A stretch of 64,000 nucleotides of DNA from contig NZ_JBKHUI010000002.1 in assembly GCF_046569695.1 (NCBI RefSeq), positions 1-64,000 of the forward strand, read 5' to 3'. Of this stretch, positions 1 to 7,804 are shown in pieces (positions within the stretch are counted from its first letter, which is position 1; every line of letters begins with the position of its first letter). Below the pieces are notes generated by a model, which saw only the letters and a list, made by a program, of their open reading frames with translations, had not been told where the DNA came from and did not search any database. The position numbers and the translations under genes are program-made. This DNA is from Kluyvera sp046569695. GTDB taxonomy: Bacteria; Pseudomonadota; Gammaproteobacteria; Enterobacterales; Enterobacteriaceae.

Positions 1-13
1 CAGTCCAGGGCAT
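1..13 (-). CDS. Start of a transposase gene (4 codons visible)
   Basis: Only ATG CCC TGG ACT (Met-Pro-Trp-Thr) is inside the window. It is preceded by a good GAGGAG ribosome site about 8 bases upstream and lies just inside the repeated IS end. Transposases of the IS481 type often begin Met-Pro-Trp, which supports the reading, but four codons cannot identify a protein. Confidence 0.4.
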
Positions 14-94
14 AGCGAGTCTCCTCTTCTATGCCAGTTATAACTGTTACCCATGTATCCGGTCTAAAGTGTTACCTATGTTTCCGGTTCATAC
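1..94 (-). mobile_element. Right end of an IS481-like insertion sequence (partial)
   Basis: Two 19-base direct repeats, TGTTACCCATGTATCCGGT (45-63) and TGTTACCTATGTTTCCGGT (70-88), match at 16 of 19 positions. Just inside them, on the minus strand, lie a GAGGAG ribosome site and an ATG at 13. Repeated terminal motifs followed at once by a transposase start are typical of IS481/IS21-type ends; the family name comes from memory of such ends and is not proven. The exact outer boundary near 94 is a guess. The element runs off the left edge of the window. Confidence 0.5.
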
Positions 95-98
95 CGCA

Positions 99-157
99 GC
101 GCCATCCGGCAATGTGCCGCATCATGCCGGATGGCGCTTCGCTTATCCGGCCTACGG
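99..157. repeat. REP palindrome next to the IS end
   Basis: A perfect 13-base inverted repeat (99-111 and 125-137, GCGCCATCCGGCA and its complement) is followed by a second REP half with TTATCCGGCCTAC. This is the classical enterobacterial REP consensus. It lies just after the entH stop codon in the direction of transcription, where such elements usually protect mRNA 3' ends. The IS end lies within about 10 bases of it. Confidence 0.85.
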
Positions 158-176
158 CTTATTCGATGCTCGAAAT

Positions 177-590
177 CTAACCAAGCACCGCCGTGCCTAA
201 CCGGCAGGTACAGCAACGCCGCCCCTGCTCGTCAAAAACGACAATCTCCCAGCTCTGACTCTGACGCCCCAGATGCAGCGGCTGGCACACCGCCCGAACC
301 TGCCCTTGAGAGACCGGGCGGTGGTGAGAGGCGTTAAGCTCGGTGCCTACCACACACTGCCCTTCGCGGGTCATCAGAAAACCCGCCATCGAGCCCAGCG
401 TCTCCGCCAGTGCCGCCGATGCGCCGCCGTGCAGCAGGCCAAACGGCTGATGGGTACGGCTATCCACCGGCATCACCGCTTCCAGGCTGTCGTCACCGAT
501 ATGGGTATAAACAATCCCCAGATGCGCCACCATGGTGTTCTCACTGGTGGCGTTCAGTTCATCGAGGGTTAAATGACGTTTCCAGATCAT
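177..590 (-). CDS. entH: Proofreading thioesterase of enterobactin synthesis (EntH/YbdB)
   Basis: A 137-residue hotdog-fold thioesterase, the usual length for EntH. The conserved HQPFGLLHGGASAALAE stretch near residues 47-63 carries the family's active-site region. In E. coli EntH releases wrongly loaded acyl groups from the aryl carrier domain of EntB and so keeps the assembly line moving; that function is from the family. The ATG at 590 begins one base after the entA stop codon, so it is the last gene of entCEBAH. Longer reading frames upstream are only entA sequence in another frame. Cytoplasmic. Confidence 0.93.
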   Translation of the reverse strand: MIWKRHLTLDELNATSENTMVAHLGIVYTHIGDDSLEAVMPVDSRTHQPFGLLHGGASAALAETLGSMAGFLMTREGQCVVGTELNASHHRPVSQGQVRAVCQPLHLGRQSQSWEIVVFDEQGRRCCTCRLGTAVLG

Positions 591-591
591 C

Positions 592-1347
592 CTACGCTCC
601 CAGCGTTGAGCCGCCATCCACCACGATATCCTGCAGCGTGATGTGGCTGGCGCTGCTCGACGCGAGGAACAGAATGGTATTGGCGATTTCCTGCGGGCGG
701 GCAATTTTCCCCAACGGAATGCCGAGCTTAAACTGCTCGCCAAAGCCGCGAATACGCTGCTGTTCGGCATCGTCGCTGACCCACAGTACGCGCTGCATAT
801 CGGTGTCGGTCGAACCCGGCGAGACGATGTTACAGCGCACGCCGGCGCTGGAAAGTTCCAACCCGACGGTCAGCGCCAGGCTTTTCAGCGCCGCCTTCGA
901 CGCACCATACGCGCTCATGCCGATACGCGGCGTATGCGCCGCGTCGGATGCCACGGTGACAATCGCCCCGCCCTGCTGACGGCGGAACTGCGCCATCGTC
1001 TGCTGGAACAGGTTGAACGCGCCGCCGACGTTGACCGCAAAGGTCTGCTGCCAGTCTTCCAGGCTCAACGCATCCGTAGCGCCCATCCGCAAAATTCCGG
1101 CGGCGTTGACCAGCACGTCCAGCCGCTCAGTGGTGGCGAGCAGGCGTTCGCACACCTGCGCCACCTGCTGGGCATCCGCCACGTTCAGCACTTCGGTGGC
1201 GAACGGATAATCCTCGCCGTCGAAGGCCAGGTCGAAGCCCGTCACCTTCGCGCCCGCTTCCACAAACGCCAGCGCGGTAGCGTAACCGATACCTTTCCCG
1301 GCCCCGGTCACCCACACGGTCTGGCCGTTAAAATCGAACCCGGCCAT
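592..1347 (-). CDS. entA: 2,3-dihydro-2,3-dihydroxybenzoate dehydrogenase EntA
   Basis: A 251-residue classical short-chain dehydrogenase. It has the NAD-binding TGAGKGIG motif (14-21), NAAG (81-84), a catalytic Ser near 134 and the YGASK pair Tyr147/Lys151. It oxidises 2,3-dihydro-2,3-dihydroxybenzoate to 2,3-dihydroxybenzoate with NAD+, the last step before activation by EntE. The ATG at 1347 overlaps the entB stop as TAATG, giving tight translational coupling; an in-frame start 10 codons earlier would lie inside entB and is unlikely. Length and residues match E. coli EntA closely. Confidence 0.97.
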   Translation of the reverse strand: MAGFDFNGQTVWVTGAGKGIGYATALAFVEAGAKVTGFDLAFDGEDYPFATEVLNVADAQQVAQVCERLLATTERLDVLVNAAGILRMGATDALSLEDWQQTFAVNVGGAFNLFQQTMAQFRRQQGGAIVTVASDAAHTPRIGMSAYGASKAALKSLALTVGLELSSAGVRCNIVSPGSTDTDMQRVLWVSDDAEQQRIRGFGEQFKLGIPLGKIARPQEIANTILFLASSSASHITLQDIVVDGGSTLGA

Positions 1348-2201
1348 TACTTCACCTCGCGGGAGAGCAGCGCCCACCAGGCGTCGATGCTTGGATTTTT
1401 TGCCAGCATCACAAAGTCGATATCGCCGTGCACCTTACGCCAGCGAGCGGCCAGCGCCATCATGCGCACGGAGTCGAGACCGTAATCAATCAGGTTATCA
1501 TCGTCGAGCGGCTCGTCAGATTCATCCAGCAGCGGCAGCACCAGCGCACGCAGCGCCGCTTTGCTGGTTGGGACAGACGGCAGCAGCTCATCGGTCATCA
1601 CCACGCGGCCGCTACGACCGGCAACGTATTTCAGCGACATCAGGTGCTCATCGCGGCTAAAGTCCGCCAGCGCATCGGCGACAAAGAACGGCTTAATGTC
1701 GCGCATAAACGCGTCGGTGGCGGTGGTCATGCAGCCAATGTGCGCATACACGCCGGTGATGATCAGCTGATTACGCCCGGTCTCTTTGAGCATCTGCTCC
1801 AGCGGCGAGCGGTGGAACGCGCTGTAGCGCCACTTCACCAGCACGGTATCCTGCGTATCTGGCGCCAGCGCCGCAATCACCTGCTGCTGCTCCGGTGAAC
1901 GGGTCAGCCCCGGCCCCCACATATCGTTCAGCAGCGCGCGGTCTTCATCGCTCTGCTCTTTCGGCTGGGCGGTGTAGTACACCGGAATGCCGTTTTTCTT
2001 ACAGAAATCACGCAGCGCGGCAATGTTCGCCACCACGGTCTCCATCATTTCGCTATCGTCGCCCCAGAAGTTGAGGAAATACTCCTGCATATCGTGGATC
2101 AACAGCGCGGCGCGCGAGGGTTCAAACGCCCAGTTAACCTTGTTCTCGGGAAGATCCAGCGCGGTTGGCAGCGCGTAGCCCTGTAGTTTTGGAATCGCCA
2201 T
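1347..2201 (-). CDS. entB: Isochorismatase / aryl carrier protein EntB
   Basis: A 284-residue two-domain protein. The N-terminal isochorismatase domain (about 1-205) has the IHDMQEYF motif with Asp37 and a KWRYSAF motif around Lys123, and hydrolyses isochorismate to 2,3-dihydro-2,3-dihydroxybenzoate. The C-terminal aryl carrier domain has the GLDSVRM motif, where Ser244 is the phosphopantetheine site loaded by EntD and then with 2,3-dihydroxybenzoate by EntE. It lies 13 bases after entE and overlaps entA by one base. No sign of damage. Confidence 0.97.
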   Translation of the reverse strand: MAIPKLQGYALPTALDLPENKVNWAFEPSRAALLIHDMQEYFLNFWGDDSEMMETVVANIAALRDFCKKNGIPVYYTAQPKEQSDEDRALLNDMWGPGLTRSPEQQQVIAALAPDTQDTVLVKWRYSAFHRSPLEQMLKETGRNQLIITGVYAHIGCMTTATDAFMRDIKPFFVADALADFSRDEHLMSLKYVAGRSGRVVMTDELLPSVPTSKAALRALVLPLLDESDEPLDDDNLIDYGLDSVRMMALAARWRKVHGDIDFVMLAKNPSIDAWWALLSREVK

Positions 2202-2214
2202 GTTGTTCTCTCCT

Positions 2215-3825
2215 TCAGCCCTGCGAGCGGCTCGCTAGCCACTGACGTAATTGTTTTTTATCGACTTTCCCGACGTGGGTCAGCGGCAGTTCATCTACGC
2301 ACTCGACGCGGTCAGGCAGTTTAAATTCGGCCACGCCCTGCTCGCGCAGGAAACGGCGGACGGCCACGGCGCGCAGGGGTTCTTTCACCACCAGATAGGC
2401 GCAGCTTTTCTCGCCGAGCAGGCTGTCTTCCATGCTCACCAAGGCCGCGTAGACCACCGCGTCATGACGCAGCAGCAGGTTCTCGATCTCTTCGGCGGCA
2501 ATCTTCTCGCCGCCGCGGTTAATCTGATCTTTCTCGCGCCCTTCCACGGTGATGTAGCCATCTTCGTCGATGGAGATAAGATCGCCCGAGCAATAAAAGC
2601 CGTCGGCATCAAAGGCGCTGGCGTTATGCTGCGGGCTCTTGTAGTAGCCGCGGAAGGTGTACGGGCCACGAGTCATCAGGCGACCCACTTCACCGCGCGG
2701 CAGCGGGTTGCCGTCGGCATCCGCCACCCACACTTCGTCGTCCGGGCACATCGGGTAGCCCTGGGTGTTGAGGATCTTCTCCTCTGCATCGTCCAGACGG
2801 GTGTAGTTCACCAGCCCTTCCGCCATGCCGAAGACCTGCTGCAGCTGGCAGCCAATCTCCGCCGGAATACGTGCCGCCAGGGTCGCAGACAGACGCGCGC
2901 CGCCCACCTGGAGCAGCGTCAGCGAACGTAGCTGGGCGTTGCTCCCCCACTCGGTAATCGCCTGCAACCACAGGCTGACCGCAGGCGGCACCAGCGCCGC
3001 CACGTTGACCTGATGCTTTTCAATCAACGGGAAGCAAAGCGTGGCGCTTGGGTCAGCCGCCAGCACCACCGTGCCTTGCGCCAGGAACACACCCAGCGCA
3101 CCAGGCGAGCTCATGGCGTAGTTATGCGCCGACGGGATCGCGCACAGATAGCGCGTCTGCGCATCAAAGCGGCAAATCTCATTACTGCGGCGAATGCTGT
3201 AGTAATAGTCGTTGTGGGTGCGGGGGATAAGCTTCGGCGTGCCGGTACTGCCGCCGGAAAGCTGAAAAAAGGCCACTTCGTCGGCGGCGGTGGGCGTTGG
3301 GGTAAAATCAACGGCCGGACGCGCAATCGCCGCTTCCAGCGCGTGTTCACCCTCGCCTTTGCGCAGCAGCACCATGCGCAGGGAGCGATGTTGTTCGCAA
3401 AACGCGTTGAGGAAACTATCGTCACTAAACAACGTATGCGAACGGTCAGCAATCAGCGCCGCCGGGGCAATCTGCTCGGCGTAGGCGTTCAGCTCGCTGC
3501 GCTGATGGCTGAACAGCGCGTTCACCGGCGCCACGCCCAGTTTCAGCAGCGCAAACAGCGTGATGTAAAACTCGACGATATTGCCCAACTGCACCAGCGC
3601 GGTTTCGCCACGCTTAAGGCCTTTGTGCTGCAACGAAGCCGCCAGGTTATCGACGTAATGATTCAGCTGGCGATAGCTAATCTGATGGTCGCCATCAATC
3701 ACCGCAACCGCGTCGCTGTCCGCGTGGCGGGTCAGCATTTCGGTGAGCGGCAGATCCTGCCAGTAGCCTTTTTCGCGGTAGCGCGCCGCCAGCGCATCCG
3801 GCCAGCGGGTAAATTCCACGGTCAT
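2215..3825 (-). CDS. entE: 2,3-dihydroxybenzoate-AMP ligase EntE
   Basis: A 536-residue adenylate-forming enzyme, the same length as E. coli EntE. The nucleotide loop QLSGGSTGTPKLIPRTH and the C-terminal hinge region GREKDQINRGGEKI with its following Lys are visible. It activates 2,3-dihydroxybenzoate with ATP and transfers it to the EntB carrier. The ATG at 3825 (MTVEFTRWP) aligns with the E. coli start; the 29 codons in frame upstream fall inside the palindromic element that separates entE from entC and should not be counted. In E. coli entC and entE are only a few bases apart, so the 156-base gap is unusual. Confidence 0.96.
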   Translation of the reverse strand: MTVEFTRWPDALAARYREKGYWQDLPLTEMLTRHADSDAVAVIDGDHQISYRQLNHYVDNLAASLQHKGLKRGETALVQLGNIVEFYITLFALLKLGVAPVNALFSHQRSELNAYAEQIAPAALIADRSHTLFSDDSFLNAFCEQHRSLRMVLLRKGEGEHALEAAIARPAVDFTPTPTAADEVAFFQLSGGSTGTPKLIPRTHNDYYYSIRRSNEICRFDAQTRYLCAIPSAHNYAMSSPGALGVFLAQGTVVLAADPSATLCFPLIEKHQVNVAALVPPAVSLWLQAITEWGSNAQLRSLTLLQVGGARLSATLAARIPAEIGCQLQQVFGMAEGLVNYTRLDDAEEKILNTQGYPMCPDDEVWVADADGNPLPRGEVGRLMTRGPYTFRGYYKSPQHNASAFDADGFYCSGDLISIDEDGYITVEGREKDQINRGGEKIAAEEIENLLLRHDAVVYAALVSMEDSLLGEKSCAYLVVKEPLRAVAVRRFLREQGVAEFKLPDRVECVDELPLTHVGKVDKKQLRQWLASRSQG

Positions 3826-3839
3826 TCTGATTCCTTGCC

Positions 3840-3979
3840 GCCTATCCCTGTAGGCGTAATTGTTGAAGCCAGTTTGACATCGGACAGCGTGCAGAAACCG
3901 GAACGTACACATAGTACGTGAGGATTTCGAGCACTGCCCGGCGCCAAAATGGCGAATAAAATAGCCTAATGGGATAGGC
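3840..3979. repeat. 140 bp imperfect palindrome (MITE-like) between entC and entE
   Basis: The ends are inverted repeats: GCCTATCCCTGTAGGC on the left and GCCTATCCCATTAGGC on the complement of the right end. The two halves also align internally (for example GCCAGTTTG with GCCATTTTG, and CGGACAG with CGGGCAG), and the exact middle is a small hairpin ACGTAC-N5-GTACGT (3903-3919). It therefore folds as one long hairpin on either strand. It contains no gene. It sits two bases from the entC stop codon. It is not the ERIC sequence as I remember it; no clear target duplication is seen. Confidence 0.75.
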
Positions 3980-3981
3980 TC

Positions 3982-5163
3982 TTAATGCAGGCCGAAAACA
4001 TTTAGCATGGTCGAAAGTTTGACGCCGGTTTCACGCCACTCGGACTCCGGCGATGACGCCGGCACAATGCCCGCCCCGGCAAACAGACGCACGCTATTGG
4101 CTTTAACGCGCGCGCAGCGGATAGTCACTACCCACTCGCCGTTACCTTCGGCGTCACACCAGCCGACAATGCCGCCGAACAGGTCTCGCTCGAACGGCTC
4201 CAGTTCAGCAATCAGCTGCTTCGCCGCCTGATGCGGGAAACCGCTCAACGCCGGCGTTGGGTGCAGCAGGCAGGCCAGCGTCAGTGCGTTTTCTTCCGCT
4301 TTGGCCTGGCCTTCAATTGGCGTCGCGAGGTGCCACAAGGTTGGCGTGGTGATCAACTGCGGCGTGCTCGGCAGCGTAAGCTGCAGGCTGCGCGGTGCCA
4401 GCGTCTTTTTCATCGACTGGGTCACCAACTCATGCTCGTGACGGTCTTTTTCTGAAGCCAGCAGGCGATTACCCGCTTCGCGATCCAGCATGTCGTCCGG
4501 CTGACGGCGCGCGGAGCCCGCCAGCGGCAGAGAATGGAACATCGCCCCTTCTTTACGCAGCAGCAGTTCCGGGCTCGCGCCCAGCAGCACGCCGCCATCC
4601 GGCAGCGGCACGTGAAAGTTAAAGCTCGCCGGGTTTTGCGCCACCAGACGCTCCAGCAGCGCGCCGCTGTCCAGCGTCTGCTCGGCTTCAATATCAATCA
4701 GGCGGGAAAGCACCACTTTATTGACCTGCGGGGTCGCAGTCAGCGCCGCCGCGCGGGCTACCATATCGAGGAACAGCGGGCTTTCGGGGATTTCACGGCG
4801 CGCCACAACCGCCAGCGGATCGCGCGAGGCGTGATAGCGGGAAGAGTGTTGCTTTGCGGTACGCGAAAACGCGTCACAGCGTTCAGGGATATACAGCGCG
4901 GAAGGCTGCGTGGTGTCGAACGGGATGGCACCGACCATCACCGGATTGGCAATCCCGGCGGCTTTGGCTGCGGCAAACGCCGAGGCTAGCCCCTGCTGGA
5001 ATGCGCTATCTGGCGCATCGCCGCCTTCAGCCGGGCAGGTGAAGCGCTGAAAGCAGCCCGAGGTGGTAAAACTACGGAACGGCGACATAAAGAAAAAGCT
5101 ATCGGCCGAGAGCGTAGCCTGGTGGTGTTGTTCTTGTGTATCCGCAGCAAGTGACGTTTCCAT
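3982..5163 (-). CDS. entC: Isochorismate synthase EntC
   Basis: A 393-residue chorismate-binding enzyme (E. coli EntC is 391). It converts chorismate to isochorismate, committing it to 2,3-dihydroxybenzoate. The conserved blocks LAGSARRQPDD, LLASEKDRHEHELV, HLATPIEG and GGIVGWCD are present in order, including the Mg2+-binding Glu residues of the family. The ATG at 5163 has GGAGG about 5 bases upstream; a TTG four codons earlier overlaps that ribosome site and is rejected. It is first in the entC-E-B-A-H operon, behind a Fur-box-like site. Confidence 0.97.
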   Translation of the reverse strand: METSLAADTQEQHHQATLSADSFFFMSPFRSFTTSGCFQRFTCPAEGGDAPDSAFQQGLASAFAAAKAAGIANPVMVGAIPFDTTQPSALYIPERCDAFSRTAKQHSSRYHASRDPLAVVARREIPESPLFLDMVARAAALTATPQVNKVVLSRLIDIEAEQTLDSGALLERLVAQNPASFNFHVPLPDGGVLLGASPELLLRKEGAMFHSLPLAGSARRQPDDMLDREAGNRLLASEKDRHEHELVTQSMKKTLAPRSLQLTLPSTPQLITTPTLWHLATPIEGQAKAEENALTLACLLHPTPALSGFPHQAAKQLIAELEPFERDLFGGIVGWCDAEGNGEWVVTIRCARVKANSVRLFAGAGIVPASSPESEWRETGVKLSTMLNVFGLH

Positions 5164-5191
5164 ATCATCCTCCAAAAACGATAAAGATATT

Positions 5192-5214
5192 ACGAATAAT
5201 TATCATTTATATTT
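5192..5214 (-). promoter_or_regulatory. Fur box of the entC promoter
   Basis: On the minus strand ATAAATGATAATTATTCGT matches 12 of 19 positions of the Fur consensus GATAATGATAATCATTATC, and a second register shifted by a few bases matches equally well, as in overlapping Fur hexamers. It lies 29-51 bases upstream of the entC start. Iron-loaded Fur is known to repress entC in E. coli. Confidence 0.7.
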
Positions 5215-5353
5215 TGGTTGGGTAACCTAAAAGTAAACGCCTCGTATGTCAACAGCGCTAAGCAGCATCTTGTGCTTAATAAAAAGCGCGTAGCCCTGAT
5301 ATTGCCCTGCCCCGACGATGGAAGAGGGCTTGCATCCAGCGCGAACAATAGTT

Positions 5354-5372
5354 GAAAATGAGAAGCATTAAC
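5354..5372 (+). promoter_or_regulatory. Fur box of the fepB promoter
   Basis: GAAAATGAGAAGCATTAAC matches the 19-base Fur consensus at 15 positions. It ends 24 bases before the GTG start of fepB, so repression would act at or just after the promoter. Divergent Fur control of entC and fepB is known in E. coli. Confidence 0.6.
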
Positions 5373-5396
5373 CAATAACAATCAGGATGCTTATTC

Positions 5397-6356
5397 GTGA
5401 ATTTCTCCGCTTTATGGCGCACCGTCGCGCTCATCGCCGGTTTCAGTGTTTTAGGAATATCCTCAGCCCAGGCAGCCGAATGGCCGCGCCAGATTAGCGA
5501 CAGCCACGGCGTCCACACGCTGGAGCACAAGCCGACGCGCATCGTTTCCACCAGCGTCACCCTCACCGGTTCTCTGCTGGCGATTGATGCGCCGGTGATT
5601 GCTAGCGGCGCGACTACACCTAATAACCGCGTAGCCGATGATCAGGGCTTCCTGCGCCAGTGGGGCGACGTCGCAAAAGCGCGTAAGGTATCCCGTCTTT
5701 ATATCGGCGAACCAAGCGCTGAAGCCGTCGCCGCACAAATGCCGGACCTGATCCTGATTAGCGCTACCGGCGGCGACTCCGCGCTGGCGCTGTACGACCA
5801 GCTCTCCACCATCGCCCCAACGCTTATCGTTAACTACGACGATAAAAGCTGGCAGGCGCTGTTAACCCAGCTTGGTACCATTACCGGGCAGGAGAAGCAG
5901 GCTGCCGCGCGTATAGCCGAGTTTGATAAGCAACTGGCGACGGTGAAACAGCAGATGAAACTGCCGCCGCAGCCGGTAAGCGCGCTGGTCTATACCGCCG
6001 CCGCGCATAGCGCCAACCTGTGGACCAGCGAGTCCGCGCAGGGGCAATTCCTCTCCCAGCTCGGCTTTACCCTTGCTACGCTGCCGGAAGGTCTGCACGC
6101 CAGCCAAAGCCAGGGTAAACGCCACGACATCATCCAGCTTGGCGGTGAAAACCTGGCAACCGGTCTGAACGGTAACAGCCTGTTCCTGTTCGCCGGTGAC
6201 CAGAAAGACGTGGACGCGATCTACGCCAACCCGCTGCTGGCGCACCTGCCCGCGGTAAAAGAGAAACAGGTTTACGCGTTAGGCACCGAGACGTTCCGCC
6301 TTGATTATTACAGTGCGACGCGAGTGTTAGCACGGTTGTCGGCGCTGTTTGGTTAA
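5397..6356 (+). CDS. fepB: Periplasmic ferric-enterobactin binding protein FepB
   Basis: A 319-residue class-III periplasmic binding protein with a signal peptide (residues 1-26, cleavage after AQA) and highly conserved segments VSTSVTLTGSLLAID, GATTPNNRVADDQG and YIGEPSAEAVAAQMPD. It carries ferric enterobactin from FepA to the FepDGC importer. The start is GTG at 5397, with CAGGA about 10 bases upstream. It diverges from entC across a 233-base promoter region with two Fur-type sites. Confidence 0.95.
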   Translation: MNFSALWRTVALIAGFSVLGISSAQAAEWPRQISDSHGVHTLEHKPTRIVSTSVTLTGSLLAIDAPVIASGATTPNNRVADDQGFLRQWGDVAKARKVSRLYIGEPSAEAVAAQMPDLILISATGGDSALALYDQLSTIAPTLIVNYDDKSWQALLTQLGTITGQEKQAAARIAEFDKQLATVKQQMKLPPQPVSALVYTAAAHSANLWTSESAQGQFLSQLGFTLATLPEGLHASQSQGKRHDIIQLGGENLATGLNGNSLFLFAGDQKDVDAIYANPLLAHLPAVKEKQVYALGTETFRLDYYSATRVLARLSALFG

Positions 6357-6369
6357 GCTCCGAGCCGTT

Positions 6370-6442
6370 CCCGGCGGCGCTTCGCCTGGCCGGGCTACAC
6401 GGTTTCAGTAGGCCGGATAAGGCGAAGCCGCCATCCGGCATC
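6370..6442. repeat. BIME: two REP units between convergent fepB and entS
   Basis: Two REP palindromes in opposite orientation (one with CCCGGCGGCGCTTCGCC, one with GTAGGCCGGATAAGGCG) lie between the 3' ends of fepB and entS, the usual place for a bacterial interspersed mosaic element. Confidence 0.85.
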
Positions 6443-6455
6443 CCGGACGAAGCGT

Positions 6456-7694
6456 TTACGCCGACTCCGGGATCTCGCGCCGGAACCGTCGCAACTCGCC
6501 CAGCACCAACAGCAAAATCCCACCAACCATCGCCAGCCCCCAGCCGCTCACGCTTGCCGACGCCACCGGGGTCAACATCGCCCCCAGCCCGCCGAGCAGC
6601 GCCGCGCCGATGGCATCACCGGTGACGTTCTGCGCCGTCCACAGCCCGTTAATGCGCCCGAGCATCGCTTCCGGCGTCTGGGTCTGAATCAAGGTATATT
6701 GCAGCAGCGAACTGATGGCGCTCAGCCAGCCAAACAGCGCCAGACAGACCATCCCCAACGCCCAGTGCGGCATCATGGCAAACAGCCCGATCGCCACAAA
6801 CGCGCCAACCGTCGCCAGCAGCATGATCCAGCCCGGACGCTCGTTCTGCGCTAGCCTTCCGCTGGTGAGCGCACCAAAAGCCGCCCCCAGTGGGATAGCC
6901 GCATACAGCAGGCCAATCTGTGCCGCCGACATCTGCCAGCCCTGCGCCAGCGCGGGATAAAGCACGCGCACGGCGCTGGCCATCGTCACCAGCCCGCCCA
7001 GCAGCGCAATGCCGCCAATCAGCGGGCTACCGAGCAGAAAACGGAACCCGGCCACCAGGGAAGAGAACGGATGTTCGCGCTTCTGCGGCGGTGGCGGCAG
7101 CTGCGGTAAACGCAGCAGCGTCAACGTGGTGATAAAAGTACCCAGCGCCGCCAGCAGGTAGTTCCACGACACGCCACCGGAAGCCAGCAGCAGGCCGCCG
7201 ACCATCGGCGAAATCACCGAACCCAGGCGCACCGTCAGCATGGTGATCGCCCCGGCCTGCATCAGGTTTTCACGCCCCACCAGCGCAGGCGTCGCGGCCA
7301 GCAGCGCCGTTACGCCCAGCGAGGCAAAGAAACCATCCCATAATCCCAGCAGATAAATCGCCACCAGCGACGGCTCCGGCAGCAGCGCGTTCAGCCACAG
7401 GCCGATAAACCCCACGCCGCAGGTACCGCGCGCCAGCAGAATCAGCTTGCGGCGCTCGTAGCGATCAGCCAGCACGCCGCCGACCATCAGCCCGACAAAC
7501 ATCGCCCCGCCGGTCAGCGTGACCGAAAGCCCCACCTGCCAGGTGGAGTGGGTCATCATCTGGATTTGAACGGGTACCGCCACGCCGAGCAGGCCAAGCG
7601 AGAGAATGGAGATAAAGCGAGCAATAAAGACGGCGCGAAAGGCCGGATGCGTTTTTAGCAGGCTCAGATTCAGCAGCCAGGATTGTCGATTCAT
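6456..7694 (-). CDS. entS: Enterobactin exporter EntS
   Basis: A 412-residue MFS protein with about 12 membrane segments (E. coli EntS has 416 residues). The MFS loop motif GGVLADRYERRK near residues 72-83 follows helix 2. It exports enterobactin across the inner membrane; TolC-dependent steps then move it out of the cell. The start ATG at 7694 diverges from fepD over a 110-base promoter that contains the strongest Fur box of the window. It is convergent with fepB. Confidence 0.95.
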   Translation of the reverse strand: MNRQSWLLNLSLLKTHPAFRAVFIARFISILSLGLLGVAVPVQIQMMTHSTWQVGLSVTLTGGAMFVGLMVGGVLADRYERRKLILLARGTCGVGFIGLWLNALLPEPSLVAIYLLGLWDGFFASLGVTALLAATPALVGRENLMQAGAITMLTVRLGSVISPMVGGLLLASGGVSWNYLLAALGTFITTLTLLRLPQLPPPPQKREHPFSSLVAGFRFLLGSPLIGGIALLGGLVTMASAVRVLYPALAQGWQMSAAQIGLLYAAIPLGAAFGALTSGRLAQNERPGWIMLLATVGAFVAIGLFAMMPHWALGMVCLALFGWLSAISSLLQYTLIQTQTPEAMLGRINGLWTAQNVTGDAIGAALLGGLGAMLTPVASASVSGWGLAMVGGILLLVLGELRRFRREIPESA

Positions 7695-7768
7695 TACAAA
7701 ACCTTGAACGTTTTTTCTTACCCTTTCCGAGGGCGCTCATGCTAACATAAGCGAATAAGATAGATAAC

Positions 7769-7787
7769 GATAATTACTATCATTATC
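7769..7787. promoter_or_regulatory. Fur box of the entS/fepD divergent promoter
   Basis: GATAATTACTATCATTATC differs from the 19-base Fur consensus at three positions, all in the centre. It lies 75 bases upstream of entS and 18 bases upstream of fepD, so it can control both. Fur control of this promoter is known in E. coli. Confidence 0.88.
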
Positions 7788-7804
7788 AAATCAGGGATGT
7801 CGCC

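Noticed and set aside
3826..3912. N-terminal extension of EntE by 29 residues
   Set aside because: The extension is encoded by the palindromic repeat element; the ATG at 3825 matches the E. coli EntE start and length.
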